64,000 nt of DNA from GCA-003244245 sp050700115 (GTDB lineage Bacteria; Actinomycetota; Actinomycetes; Mycobacteriales; Pseudonocardiaceae). Within the stretch, counting starts at the first letter, position 1; each line of letters starts with the position of its first letter. A model generated the notes under the pieces. That model had not been told where the DNA came from. It saw nothing but the letters and a program-made list of their open reading frames with translations, and made no database searches. The stretch spans positions 14,275 to 78,274 of the forward strand of contig JBOHGG010000026.1 of NCBI GenBank assembly GCA_050700115.1, given 5' to 3'. A program made the translations under genes and the position numbers. This document shows, piece by piece, positions 42,880 through 50,654 of the stretch.

Positions 42880-44073
42880 TCAGCGGCGCTTCCGGTTGCT
42901 CCTCTTCCGCGCTCGGGGCCGTTGCTGGATCATGCCAGGCGTTGTGGAACCGTCCGTGCGCTCCGTGCCCTGACCGTTCGAGGATCCCTCGGACCGGTCG
43001 GAGCTCGACGCTGTCGATCCCACTCCGTTCGATGCAACCTCGCCGTTCGGTTCGGCCCCAGCCCTTGGCTCGGCCCCGGCGCTCGGGGTAACCCCGGCGC
43101 CTGGTGTCGCAGTGTCTGACCCGGACTCGGAGTCCGATCCCGACCCGGAATCGCCATCGGTCCGACCAGCGGTGGGGTTACCGGTGGACTCTTTCTTCGG
43201 ACGGATCGGCTTTTGGCCGGGTCGCGGGGCCAGCGACTGGCGCTGGGCGATCGCCGTTTCCTTCTTCTCCGCCTCTTCGACGTCGATCCGCTGGTAGACG
43301 AACCACTGCTGGGCCAGCGTCCACAGGTTGTTGGACAGCCAGTAGATCAGGATCGCCACCGGGAAGAACGGCCCACCGGCCACCACGCCGAGCGGGAACA
43401 GGTAGACCATGAGCTTGTTCATGAGCTGCGCCTGCGGGTTCTCCATTTGCGCTGGGTTCTGCCGCTCCACCGAATGCTTGGCGGTGAGATGGGTGAGGAC
43501 GCCGGCGACGATCGTCAGCGGGACGGCCACCGCCGCGATCTGCCACCGGGAGATGTCCCCATACCGGGCCAGCAACTCCGAGGACTCGGTGATGTAGGAC
43601 GACAACGGCACCCCGAACAGGTCGGCACCGAGGAACGACCGCACATCGGCCGCGCTGAACACGTAGTTGCCGATCTGCTCGTTCTGTTCGGGGGTGAGGA
43701 AGTTCCGGTTGAACGACCGCAGCACCTGGAACAGGCCGATGAACACCGGGATCTGCACCAGCACCGGCAGGCAGCCACCGAGCGGGTTCACGCCGTGCTG
43801 GGACTGCAGCTTCTGCATCTCGGCCGCCATCTTCTGGCGATCGTCCCCGTACTTCTTCTTCAGCTTCTGGATCTCCGGTGCGAACTCCTGCATCTTGCGC
43901 ATCGAGCGGACCTGGCTGACGAACGGCTTGAACAGCAACGCCCGCAGGGTGAACACCAGAAACACCACGGACAGCGTCCACCCCAGACCGCTACCCGGAC
44001 CCAGCAGGTAGCCGAATGCCTCGTGCCAGAACCACAGGATGGCCGACACCGGGTAGTAGATGAAGTTCAGCAC
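42880..44073 (-). CDS. yidC: Membrane protein insertase YidC
   Basis: 397-residue insertase of the YidC/Oxa1/Alb3 family. Five hydrophobic helices are visible, with MLNFIYYPVSAILWFWH at the start, FKPFVSQVRSMRKMQEFAPE as the cytoplasmic coiled part, and PLGGCLPVLVQIPVFIGLFQVL. The C-terminal 120 residues are a Ser/Gly/Glu-rich region ending in a basic tail (RPRARKRSNRKRR), common in actinobacterial YidC. yidD overlaps its start by 7 nt. Confidence 0.95.
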   Translation of the reverse strand: MLNFIYYPVSAILWFWHEAFGYLLGPGSGLGWTLSVVFLVFTLRALLFKPFVSQVRSMRKMQEFAPEIQKLKKKYGDDRQKMAAEMQKLQSQHGVNPLGGCLPVLVQIPVFIGLFQVLRSFNRNFLTPEQNEQIGNYVFSAADVRSFLGADLFGVPLSSYITESSELLARYGDISRWQIAAVAVPLTIVAGVLTHLTAKHSVERQNPAQMENPQAQLMNKLMVYLFPLGVVAGGPFFPVAILIYWLSNNLWTLAQQWFVYQRIDVEEAEKKETAIAQRQSLAPRPGQKPIRPKKESTGNPTAGRTDGDSGSGSDSESGSDTATPGAGVTPSAGAEPRAGAEPNGEVASNGVGSTASSSDRSEGSSNGQGTERTDGSTTPGMIQQRPRARKRSNRKRR

Positions 44074-44324
44074 GACGACTCACTCTCGGCAGGGGAGCGG
44101 GGTGATCTCGGTGCAGGTACCGGGTCCACCCCACCAGGGTGCCAGGGTCCGCAGCGCAGTAGCCGTCGCACGGTCAACCACGATCCGCGCAGCGCCCCGT
44201 GAACGGTCAGTGCCTCGACCGCGTAGGCGCTGCACGTGGGGGAGAACCGGCAGGTGGGCGGCAGGGCCGGAGAGATCCATCGGCGATAGAACCGCAGCAC
44301 GAGCACCAGCATCCGAGCCACCGG
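44067..44324 (-). CDS. yidD: Membrane protein insertion efficiency factor YidD
   Basis: Small protein of about 85 residues with the invariant RFYRRWISPALPPTCRF, SPTCSAYAVEAL and WHPGGVDPVP motifs. I choose GTG 44324; the frame is open to 44420, inside rnpA, so a longer product (117 residues) is possible. Works with YidC; the genes overlap. Confidence 0.9.
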   Translation of the reverse strand, partial: PVARMLVLVLRFYRRWISPALPPTCRFSPTCSAYAVEALTVHGALRGSWLTVRRLLRCGPWHPGGVDPVPAPRSPRSPAESESSC

Positions 44325-44374
44325 ACGAGCCCGGCGAGTCGTGTGAGTCCCCCGAATCAGGGGAGTCGGGGAAG

Positions 44375-44767
44375 TCACCGCCGGCTGCCGGGGCTGGCCC
44401 CAGGAGAAGACCCGGTGCAAGAACCCGTGGAGGAGATCAGCCGCCGCAACGCCCCACCGAGGTCATCACCCAGTGCCCCGCTGCTCGCACCAGCCGACGC
44501 CGGCAATGCGCGCACCACCACCAGCGCTCCGCCGGGCAACGCCCCCAACCGCCCCCGCATCAGATGCCGCAGCCGACGCTGCACCCGGTGCCGGACCACG
44601 GCACCGCCCACCGTACGGCCGACGACGAAACCCACCCGTGGCGGCGCCGCTGCGTCGCCGGACCGCGCCAGATGCACGACCACCGAGCCGCAGGCCGCCC
44701 GGTGGCCCCGCTTCATCGCCATCGCGAAGTCGTCGCGACGGACCAGTCGGGCGGCAGCGGGCAGCAA
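44375..44767 (-). CDS. rnpA: Ribonuclease P protein component
   Basis: 130-residue basic protein assisting 5' maturation of tRNAs. Conserved segments are LVRRDDFAMAMKRGHRA, PRVGFVVGRTVGGAVVRHRV and QRRLRHLM; the usual RNR is RHR here. In-frame stop at 44797-44795 leaves TTG 44767 as the only practical start. It lies 27 nt after rpmH. Confidence 0.93.
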   Translation of the reverse strand: MLPAAARLVRRDDFAMAMKRGHRAACGSVVVHLARSGDAAAPPRVGFVVGRTVGGAVVRHRVQRRLRHLMRGRLGALPGGALVVVRALPASAGASSGALGDDLGGALRRLISSTGSCTGSSPGASPGSRR

Positions 44768-44794
44768 CGGAGGGGAGATCCGTGAGCGCGAGAC

Positions 44795-44938
44795 TCAGGC
44801 CGACAATTCGCGGCGGCCCTTGAGGCGCCGCGCAGCGACGATGGCGCGCCCGGCACGGGTGCGCATCCGCAACCGGAACCCGTGAGTCCTCGCGCGGCGA
44901 CGGTTGTTCGGCTGGAACGTGCGCTTGCCCTTGGTCAC
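44795..44938 (-). CDS. rpmH: 50S ribosomal protein L34
   Basis: 47-residue, very basic ribosomal protein. The sequence reads TKGKRTFQPNNRRRARTHG, FRLRMRTRAGRAIVAARR and LKGRRELSA, matching L34 along its full length. Starts at GTG 44938. First gene of the rpmH-rnpA-yidD-yidC-jag-rsmG-parAB run. Confidence 0.96.
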   Translation of the reverse strand: MTKGKRTFQPNNRRRARTHGFRLRMRTRAGRAIVAARRLKGRRELSA

Positions 44939-45434
44939 GGCTGTCGTTCTCCCGGTGCTCGGTTCTCATGCGGGTCGCAGCTGTCGGGACTGCGGGCCGT
45001 CGGTCATCCCCTGCCGGCACCGGCGGGAGTACTTCGAGCGGGTCCCACGCGACGCGCAACCACGAACGGGTCGTGGCGAGAGCACGCAAGACTACCCGCC
45101 GGCGGGCGGGAGACTGCCCGAGCCTAGGCGGCCGATGCCAGCGCCGTCAAAACGAGCGTCTCGCGTCACTGCAGGCGCGACACGCCGTTACTCCGTTGAT
45201 GCTTGCTATACCGGGGTTCTTGTGGCAGAGGCCGACGCTTGTTAGCGTGCCTGTCCCTGCGGTGCCGGAAGACCGGTGGAGGCCGGGCCAGGGGCTGGCC
45301 CGGCAGGGATCTGGGGTGGGTGCCGATCGTTTTTGCTAACCGTCATTCACAGCTGTGGACAACCTTGTGGATGCCCAGACTCCCTGAAGTCCACCACCTA
45401 CAAGTTCACCACCGGCCGAAGGGGAGGCAGCGCG
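44939..45434. other. rpmH-dnaA intergenic region
   Basis: 496 bp holding the divergent promoters of rpmH and dnaA and two DnaA-box-like sites at 45354-45374. Frames seen in it are not convincing. Confidence 0.6.
45354..45374 (+). promoter_or_regulatory. DnaA boxes upstream of dnaA
   Basis: TGTGGACAA (45354-45362) is a perfect reverse-strand actinobacterial DnaA box, and TGTGGATGC (45366-45374) has two mismatches. They lie about 60-80 bp before the dnaA start, consistent with autoregulation. Confidence 0.7.
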
Positions 45435-46994
45435 GTGTCAGAGCGGCAAACCGACCTCGGCCAGGTGTGGAACGAGGTCGTCCGAGAGCTCTCCGCCGGG
45501 ACGCTGTCACCTCAGCAGCGCGCGTGGATGCGCGTCACCCGACCGATCGGCCTGCTCGATGGCACGGCGCTGCTGGCCGCCCCCAGCGACTTCGCCAAGG
45601 ACGCGATCGAGCGCGTACTCCGTCAGCCGATCAGTGCCGCGCTGTCCAGGCACTTGGGCCGGCAGGTCTCGCTGGCAGTGAAGGTCGACCACCCGTTGCC
45701 AGTGCCAGCGGAACTGCCCCGGGCGGCCCGGGCAGCTGACGGCACCAGCAGGTCGCATGCCACTGACCACCGCACCGCTTTGCCTGGTGACTCCGGCTCA
45801 GGCAGCGCACGACCGCACGGAGATGCTGTGGACTCTGTTGGCGAGAGAACCGTTTCAGGTGAGCAGAGCGAGGAGGAAGCCGCGCTGGCTACCGTGCATG
45901 AGATCTGGGCCACCTCCGCCGGCTCCACCGCCGCGGCGCCGACCCGCCGACCGAGCTCGCAGACCAAGCTCAACGAGAAGTACACCTTTGACACCTTCGT
46001 CATCGGCGCGTCCAACCGGTTCGCACACGCAGCTGCGGTGGCGGTGTCGGAGGCGCCGGCGCGGGCCTACAACCCACTGTTCGTCTGGGGCGAGTCGGGG
46101 CTGGGCAAGACGCACCTACTGCACGCCGTCGGGCACTACGCGCAACGGCTGTTCCCCGGAATGCGGGTGCGGTATGTCTCCACCGAGGAGTTCACCAACG
46201 ACTTCATCAACTCCCTGCGCGACGACCGCAAGGTGGCCTTCCAGCGCCGCTACCGCGACGTCGACGTGCTGCTGGTGGACGACATCCAATTCCTGGAGGG
46301 CAAGGAAGGCACCCAGGAGGAGTTCTTCCACACCTTCAACACCCTGCACAACGCCAACAAGCAGATCGTGATCTCCTCCGACCGCCCACCCAAGGGCCTG
46401 GGTACCCTGGAGGACCGGTTGCGCACCCGCTTCGAGTGGGGCCTGATCACCGATATCCAGCCGCCCGAGCTGGAGACCCGGATCGCCATCCTGCGCAAGA
46501 AGGCCGCCGGTGACCGGCTGGCTGCGCCGGACGAGGTACTGGAGTTCATCGCGGCCCGGATCGAGCGCAACATCCGCGAGCTGGAAGGTGCCCTGATCCG
46601 GGTCACCGCGTTCGCCTCGCTGAACCGCCAACCGGTCGACAACCAGCTCGCCGAGATCGTGCTGCGGGACCTCATCCCGGACGACCAGGCGCACGAGATC
46701 GGTGCACCCAACATCATGGCGGTGACCGCTGAGTTCTTCGGTGTCACCATCGAAGACCTGTGTGGGCCCGGCAAGACCAAGCACCTCGCCCAGGCCCGGC
46801 AGATCTCCATGTATCTGTGCCGGGAGTTGACCGATCTGTCGCTGCCTCGGATAGGGCAGACCTTCGGCGGCCGCGACCACACCACGGTGATGCACGCGGA
46901 CCGCAAGATCCGCAAGGAGATGGCAGAACGCCGCCGCACCTACGACCAGGTGCAGGAGCTCACCTCCCGCATCAAACAGCGCGCCCGTTCCTGA
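45435..46994 (+). CDS. dnaA: Chromosomal replication initiator protein DnaA
   Basis: Initiator ATPase, 519 residues. Domain I is about 1-85, a variable linker 90-175, and the AAA+ domain begins YTFDTFVIGASNRFAHAA; Walker A GESGLGKT is at 219-226 and VDDIQFLE at 281-288. The C-terminal DNA-binding helix-turn-helix holds GGRDHTTVMHADRKI (near 480-492). GTG 45435 follows GGGGAGG and is preferred over the longer frame from 45276. Confidence 0.97.
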   Translation: MSERQTDLGQVWNEVVRELSAGTLSPQQRAWMRVTRPIGLLDGTALLAAPSDFAKDAIERVLRQPISAALSRHLGRQVSLAVKVDHPLPVPAELPRAARAADGTSRSHATDHRTALPGDSGSGSARPHGDAVDSVGERTVSGEQSEEEAALATVHEIWATSAGSTAAAPTRRPSSQTKLNEKYTFDTFVIGASNRFAHAAAVAVSEAPARAYNPLFVWGESGLGKTHLLHAVGHYAQRLFPGMRVRYVSTEEFTNDFINSLRDDRKVAFQRRYRDVDVLLVDDIQFLEGKEGTQEEFFHTFNTLHNANKQIVISSDRPPKGLGTLEDRLRTRFEWGLITDIQPPELETRIAILRKKAAGDRLAAPDEVLEFIAARIERNIRELEGALIRVTAFASLNRQPVDNQLAEIVLRDLIPDDQAHEIGAPNIMAVTAEFFGVTIEDLCGPGKTKHLAQARQISMYLCRELTDLSLPRIGQTFGGRDHTTVMHADRKIRKEMAERRRTYDQVQELTSRIKQRARS

Positions 46995-47086
46995 GCACGG
47001 CCCGGACGGGTTACGACGACAGCAGCGGCCTGGTGACGCGACGACCACTGTGCGTGTTGTCCAGGGACATGGTGCCTCACGCAGAG

Positions 47087-47132
47087 GTGCCGCACAGGGC
47101 AACATTTCTCGCAAAGTTGCCCTGTGCGGCAC
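47087..47132. terminator. 17-bp perfect hairpin downstream of dnaA
   Basis: Arms 47087-47103 (GTGCCGCACAGGGCAAC) and 47116-47132 are perfect inverted copies around a 12-base loop. There is no T-run, so it may be a terminator, a REP-like element or part of the origin. Confidence 0.6.
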
Positions 47133-47349
47133 GTCCTCAGAACATCCACATACCTCCCAATAGGGCGCAGTGCGGTGTCGGCGTATTCGCCGGCCTGGCG
47201 GGCGAGATCGAGCCGCCAGCGTAATCGGAGAGCGTGAAGGCCAGGTCACCGAGCTGCGCGGAGAGCCATCCGGCCAGCCGCCGCAGCTCGGTGCGATCTG
47301 TCTCGGGCTGTTCACGATGCTCTTTAAGCGCCCCGCCATCGATCCACCC

Positions 47350-47585
47350 ACACCTGGGGACAACTCTGTGGATAGATGGGCAAAGCTGTGAACTTCACCG
47401 GGTCGCTCCGGCACTGTCCACCGCTAGCCAGCACGGTCCACGGCCGCGCACCTGTGCTGTGCACACCGCACCGCGCCGCCGGAGCTGTGCAGACGTCGCC
47501 CGTCCACACTGCCCACAGGACTTACTACTGCTACTGGTTTTTTCTTCCTCAGGGAAGACCTATCTGTTAGGTCGGTGGATAACCC
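47350..47585. other. Probable replication origin (oriC)
   Basis: DnaA-box-like sites: TGGGGACAA 47355-47363, TGTGGATAG 47367-47375, GGTGGATAA 47574-47582 (each one mismatch to TGTGG(A)(T/C)AA), and weaker ones such as CCGTCCACA 47500-47508. A T-rich run at 47537-47550 could be the unwinding element. Position after dnaA fits. Confidence 0.65.
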
Positions 47586-47664
47586 CGACACCCACCGACC
47601 CGCTGCGCACCCCACCGCTACCCAGGACTTACGGTAGGGACACCCACCCCTGGAAGGACTCGCT

Positions 47665-48576
47665 GTGCAGCTCGGACTCGTCGGACTCGGCAAGATGGGT
47701 GCCAACATGCGATCCCGGCTGCGCGCCGCCGGGATCGACGTTGTCGGCTACGCCCTGAGCCCCGGAAACCGCGACGTCGACTCGCTGGCCGAGCTGACCG
47801 ACCGGCTCTCCGCACCCCGGACAGTATGGATCATGGTGCCGGCCGGCGACCCGACCCGGGACACGGTGGCGCAACTCGCCGGGCTGCTCACCAAGGGCGA
47901 CATCGTGATCGACGGCGGCAACTCGCGCTACACCGAGGATCAGACGCACGCCGCAGTGCTCGCCGACAACGGCATCGGGTACCTGGACTGCGGGGTCTCC
48001 GGTGGGGTGTGGGGTCGTGACAACGGCTACGGACTGATGGTCGGCGGCTCAGCGGAGCACGTCGAACACCTGATGCCAGTGTTCGATGCGCTGCGTCCCG
48101 AGGGCCCCCGCGACGAGGGGTTCGTGCACGCCGGCGGCGTCGGCGCCGGGCATTTCGCCAAGATGGTGCACAACGGCGTCGAGTACGGCCTGATGCAGGC
48201 CTACGCCGAGGGCTACCAACTGCTCGAAGCGGCCGACGTGGTCACCGACGTGCCCGCGGTGCTCAAGGCCTGGCGGCGCGGCACGGTGGTCCGCTCCTGG
48301 CTGCTTGACCTGCTGGTGGCTGCCCTGGACGACGACCCGCAGCTGGCCGAGCTCCGGGGTTGGGTGCAAGACTCCGGCGAGGGGCGCTGGACAGTCGAGG
48401 AAGCGATCAACCACGCGGTGCCCGTACCGGTGATCTCCGCGGCGCTGTTCGCCCGGTTCGCCTCCCGGCAGCCCGACTCCCCGGCGATGCGTGCCGTCGC
48501 CGCGTTGCGCCAGCAGTTCGGCGGACACGCGGTGCAGGCGGTCAAGCTGGATCCGGCTTTGGAAGATCCGCAGTAG
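47665..48576 (+). CDS. gnd: 6-phosphogluconate dehydrogenase, short form
   Basis: 303-residue decarboxylating dehydrogenase of the short (GndA/YqeC) type. NAD(P) motif LGLVGLGKMGANM, IVIDGGNSRYTED, CGVSGGVWGRDNGYGLMVGG and the catalytic region AGHFAKMVHNGVEYGLMQAY are present. Start GTG 47665 with GGAAGGA upstream. In Streptomyces gnd follows dnaN; here it follows dnaA directly. Confidence 0.92.
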   Translation: MQLGLVGLGKMGANMRSRLRAAGIDVVGYALSPGNRDVDSLAELTDRLSAPRTVWIMVPAGDPTRDTVAQLAGLLTKGDIVIDGGNSRYTEDQTHAAVLADNGIGYLDCGVSGGVWGRDNGYGLMVGGSAEHVEHLMPVFDALRPEGPRDEGFVHAGGVGAGHFAKMVHNGVEYGLMQAYAEGYQLLEAADVVTDVPAVLKAWRRGTVVRSWLLDLLVAALDDDPQLAELRGWVQDSGEGRWTVEEAINHAVPVPVISAALFARFASRQPDSPAMRAVAALRQQFGGHAVQAVKLDPALEDPQ

Positions 48577-48581
48577 CACCC

Positions 48582-49733
48582 ATGTACGTCCGCCAGCTCC
48601 AGGTCACCGACTTCCGTTCCTGGGAACACGCCGAACTCGACCTGCAGCCCGGTGTTGCGGTGTTGGTCGGCGCGAACGGGCAGGGCAAGACGAACCTGGT
48701 CGAGGCACTGGGTTACCTGTCGACACTGGGTTCGCACCGGGTGGCGACCGACGCGGCACTGGTGCGCCACGGAGCCCAGCGCGCCATCGTGCGCACCGCG
48801 GTGGTGCACGCCGGCCGGGAGCTGACCGTCGAGCTGGAGATCTCCCCGGGGCGAGCCAACCGGGCCAGGATCAACCGCTCCCCGGTGCCCCGCCCCAGAG
48901 AAGTGCTCGGGGTGCTGCGCAGCGTGCTGTTCGCGCCGGAGGACCTGGCGCTGGTCCGCGGCGACCCGGGGGAGCGCCGCCGGTTCCTCGACGATCTGCT
49001 GGTCCTGCGGGCGCCCCGGCTGGCCGGCGTGCGCTCGGACTACGACAAGGTGCTGCGCCAGCGCGTGGCATTGCTCAAATCCGCCGGCTCGGCGCGTCGT
49101 GCTGGTGGTGGGACGGGTGATCTACACACTCTGGACGTCTGGGACGGTCACCTCGCCCGGCACGGCGCGGAGCTGCTCGGGGCCCGGCTGGATCTGGTTG
49201 CCGAGCTCGCCCCGCACGTTGCCGCGGCGTACCGCACCGTGGCCCCGGAAGCTCCCGCCGTCGCGCTCGACTACCGCAGCAGCCTCGGTGACGCACTGCC
49301 CGGCGGGGTGCGCGAGGGTGACAAGGCCGACATCGACGTGCTGGAGGTGGCGATGCTCGCTGAGCTGACCCGGGTGCGCCCGACCGAGGTCGAGCGCGGG
49401 GTCTGCCTGGTCGGGCCGCACCGCGACGACCTTGAGCTCAGCCTGGGTGGGACGCTGGCCAAGGGCTATGCCAGCCACGGTGAGTCGTGGTCGTTTGCGC
49501 TGGCGTTGCGGCTGGGCAGCTACCAGCTGCTGCGTGCGGGCGGCGCCGAGCCGGTGCTGTTGCTCGATGACGTCTTCGCCGAGCTGGACACCCGTCGCCG
49601 GGCCCGACTGGCCGAGGTCGCGCTGGCTGCCGAGCAGGTGGTGGTCACCGCGGCGGTGGCCGCTGATGTGCCCGAGGAACTCGCTGGTGCGCGGTTCGAC
49701 GTGCACGACGGGCAGGTGCACCGTGTCCGATGA
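48582..49733 (+). CDS. recF: DNA replication and repair protein RecF
   Basis: 383-residue SMC-like ATPase aiding RecA loading at gaps. N-terminal Walker A is VGANGQGKTNLVEALGYLS; the signature LSLGGTLAKGYASHGESWSF and Walker B EPVLLLDDVFAELD are at the C-terminal half. ATG 48582, 5 nt after gnd. The stop overlaps the dciA start region by 11 nt. Confidence 0.95.
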   Translation: MYVRQLQVTDFRSWEHAELDLQPGVAVLVGANGQGKTNLVEALGYLSTLGSHRVATDAALVRHGAQRAIVRTAVVHAGRELTVELEISPGRANRARINRSPVPRPREVLGVLRSVLFAPEDLALVRGDPGERRRFLDDLLVLRAPRLAGVRSDYDKVLRQRVALLKSAGSARRAGGGTGDLHTLDVWDGHLARHGAELLGARLDLVAELAPHVAAAYRTVAPEAPAVALDYRSSLGDALPGGVREGDKADIDVLEVAMLAELTRVRPTEVERGVCLVGPHRDDLELSLGGTLAKGYASHGESWSFALALRLGSYQLLRAGGAEPVLLLDDVFAELDTRRRARLAEVALAAEQVVVTAAVAADVPEELAGARFDVHDGQVHRVR

Positions 49734-50325
49734 TCACTCCCCAGCTGGGGACAAACCTGTGGATAGTGTGGACAAGTCGATGTTGGGTCGATCCGCGAGT
49801 CCATCACAGACACCACCTGACGGGGCCCGCGGTGCCGACATCGCCCGCGCCGCCCTGGAAGCCGCTCGCGCCGCCGGGCCCGGCTCGGCTGGCTCCGCGC
49901 GCCGCAAGCCAGGCGGCCAGGGGGCGGCGCCTCGGCGTCGTCGTGGCTGGTCCGGTCCGCGGGCTGACGATCGGGACCCGCAGACACTGGGCCGGTTGGC
50001 GGCCCGGTTGGTGGCCGATCGCGGCTGGGTGAACCGGGTGTCCGGCGGTGTGGTGTTCGGCCGCTGGGAGCAGCTGGTGGGCGCGGAGGTCGCCGAGCAT
50101 GCCCAGCCGGTGTCGCTGCGGGACGGGGAGCTCACGGTGCAGGCCAGCTCCACGGCGTGGGCCACCCAGCTACGGCTGCTGCAACGCCACTTGATCGCGC
50201 GGATCACCGCTGGTGTCGGGCGGGGCGTGGTGACCCGGCTGCGGGTGCAGGCCCCGACTGCGCCGAGCTGGCACCGCGGCCCCCGGCATGTCCGCGGCCG
50301 CGGTCCCCGCGACACCTATGGTTAA
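49723..50325 (+). CDS. DciA-like DUF721 protein
   Basis: 200 residues; a DUF721 protein, the family that includes the helicase loader DciA. A disordered Pro/Ala/Arg-rich N-terminus precedes the domain (about 90-185; VNRVSGGVVFGRWEQLVGAEVAEHAQP, split by motifs GELTVQASSTAWATQLRLL and RLRVQAP). GTG 49723 overlaps recF. The first codons lie over a cluster of DnaA boxes. Conserved between recF and gyrB. Confidence 0.88.
   Translation: MSDDHSPAGDKPVDSVDKSMLGRSASPSQTPPDGARGADIARAALEAARAAGPGSAGSARRKPGGQGAAPRRRRGWSGPRADDRDPQTLGRLAARLVADRGWVNRVSGGVVFGRWEQLVGAEVAEHAQPVSLRDGELTVQASSTAWATQLRLLQRHLIARITAGVGRGVVTRLRVQAPTAPSWHRGPRHVRGRGPRDTYG
49746..49775 (+). promoter_or_regulatory. DnaA-box cluster at the recF-dciA junction
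   Basis: TGGGGACAA (49746-49754), TGTGGATAG (49758-49766) and a perfect TGTGGACAA (49767-49775) lie back to back inside the start of dciA. The first two and their spacing match the pair in oriC at 47355-47375. Confidence 0.65.
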
Positions 50326-50339
50326 ACCCCAGTTCCCGC

Positions 50340-50383
50340 GTGTCCGGCTCTCGTGCACGGTGTGTCGGGCTGTAGTGCCCGGC
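50340..50383 (+). repeat. 22-bp tandem repeat array, locus 5 (2 units)
   Basis: Units at 50340 (GTGTCCGGCTCTC...GCACGGT) and 50362 (GTGTCGGGCTGTAGTGCCCGG). It lies between dciA and gyrB. Confidence 0.8.
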
Positions 50384-50654
50384 GGCCGAGCCGGACCGGC
50401 CGCTCAGTGTCCGGCAGGCCTTGCAGCCCCACCTCTCGGCCGTCCGGACGTGCGCTGACACAAAAGCGCCGCGCTGTGAAGGGATGAGGGGTGTCCCTGA
50501 CCCTGTTCTGTCCGGCGGCACCAGTAGAATCAAAGGGACACCCGGCCTGGTGCTCAGCCAGCCCGATGTCACCCCCGGCCGTATCGAGGCTTCCCCGGCG
50601 GCCGGGCCACCGCATCGCAGCACCGCAGCACACCCTGAGGAGACACCGAGGACC

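Larger units (their letters stand above)
46995..47664. other. dnaA-gnd intergenic region containing oriC
   Basis: 670 bp without a convincing gene where dnaN is normally found. It holds a 17-bp perfect hairpin (47087-47132), several DnaA-box-like sites (47355-47582) and a T-rich stretch (47537-47550). Confidence 0.75.

Noticed and set aside
46116..47414. 432-codon minus-strand frame opposite dnaA and oriC
   Set aside because: Antisense shadow; runs through the DnaA boxes and hairpin with low-complexity translation.
46995..47664. A degraded dnaN in the dnaA-gnd gap
   Set aside because: No beta-clamp motif was found in any frame, and the gap is too short.
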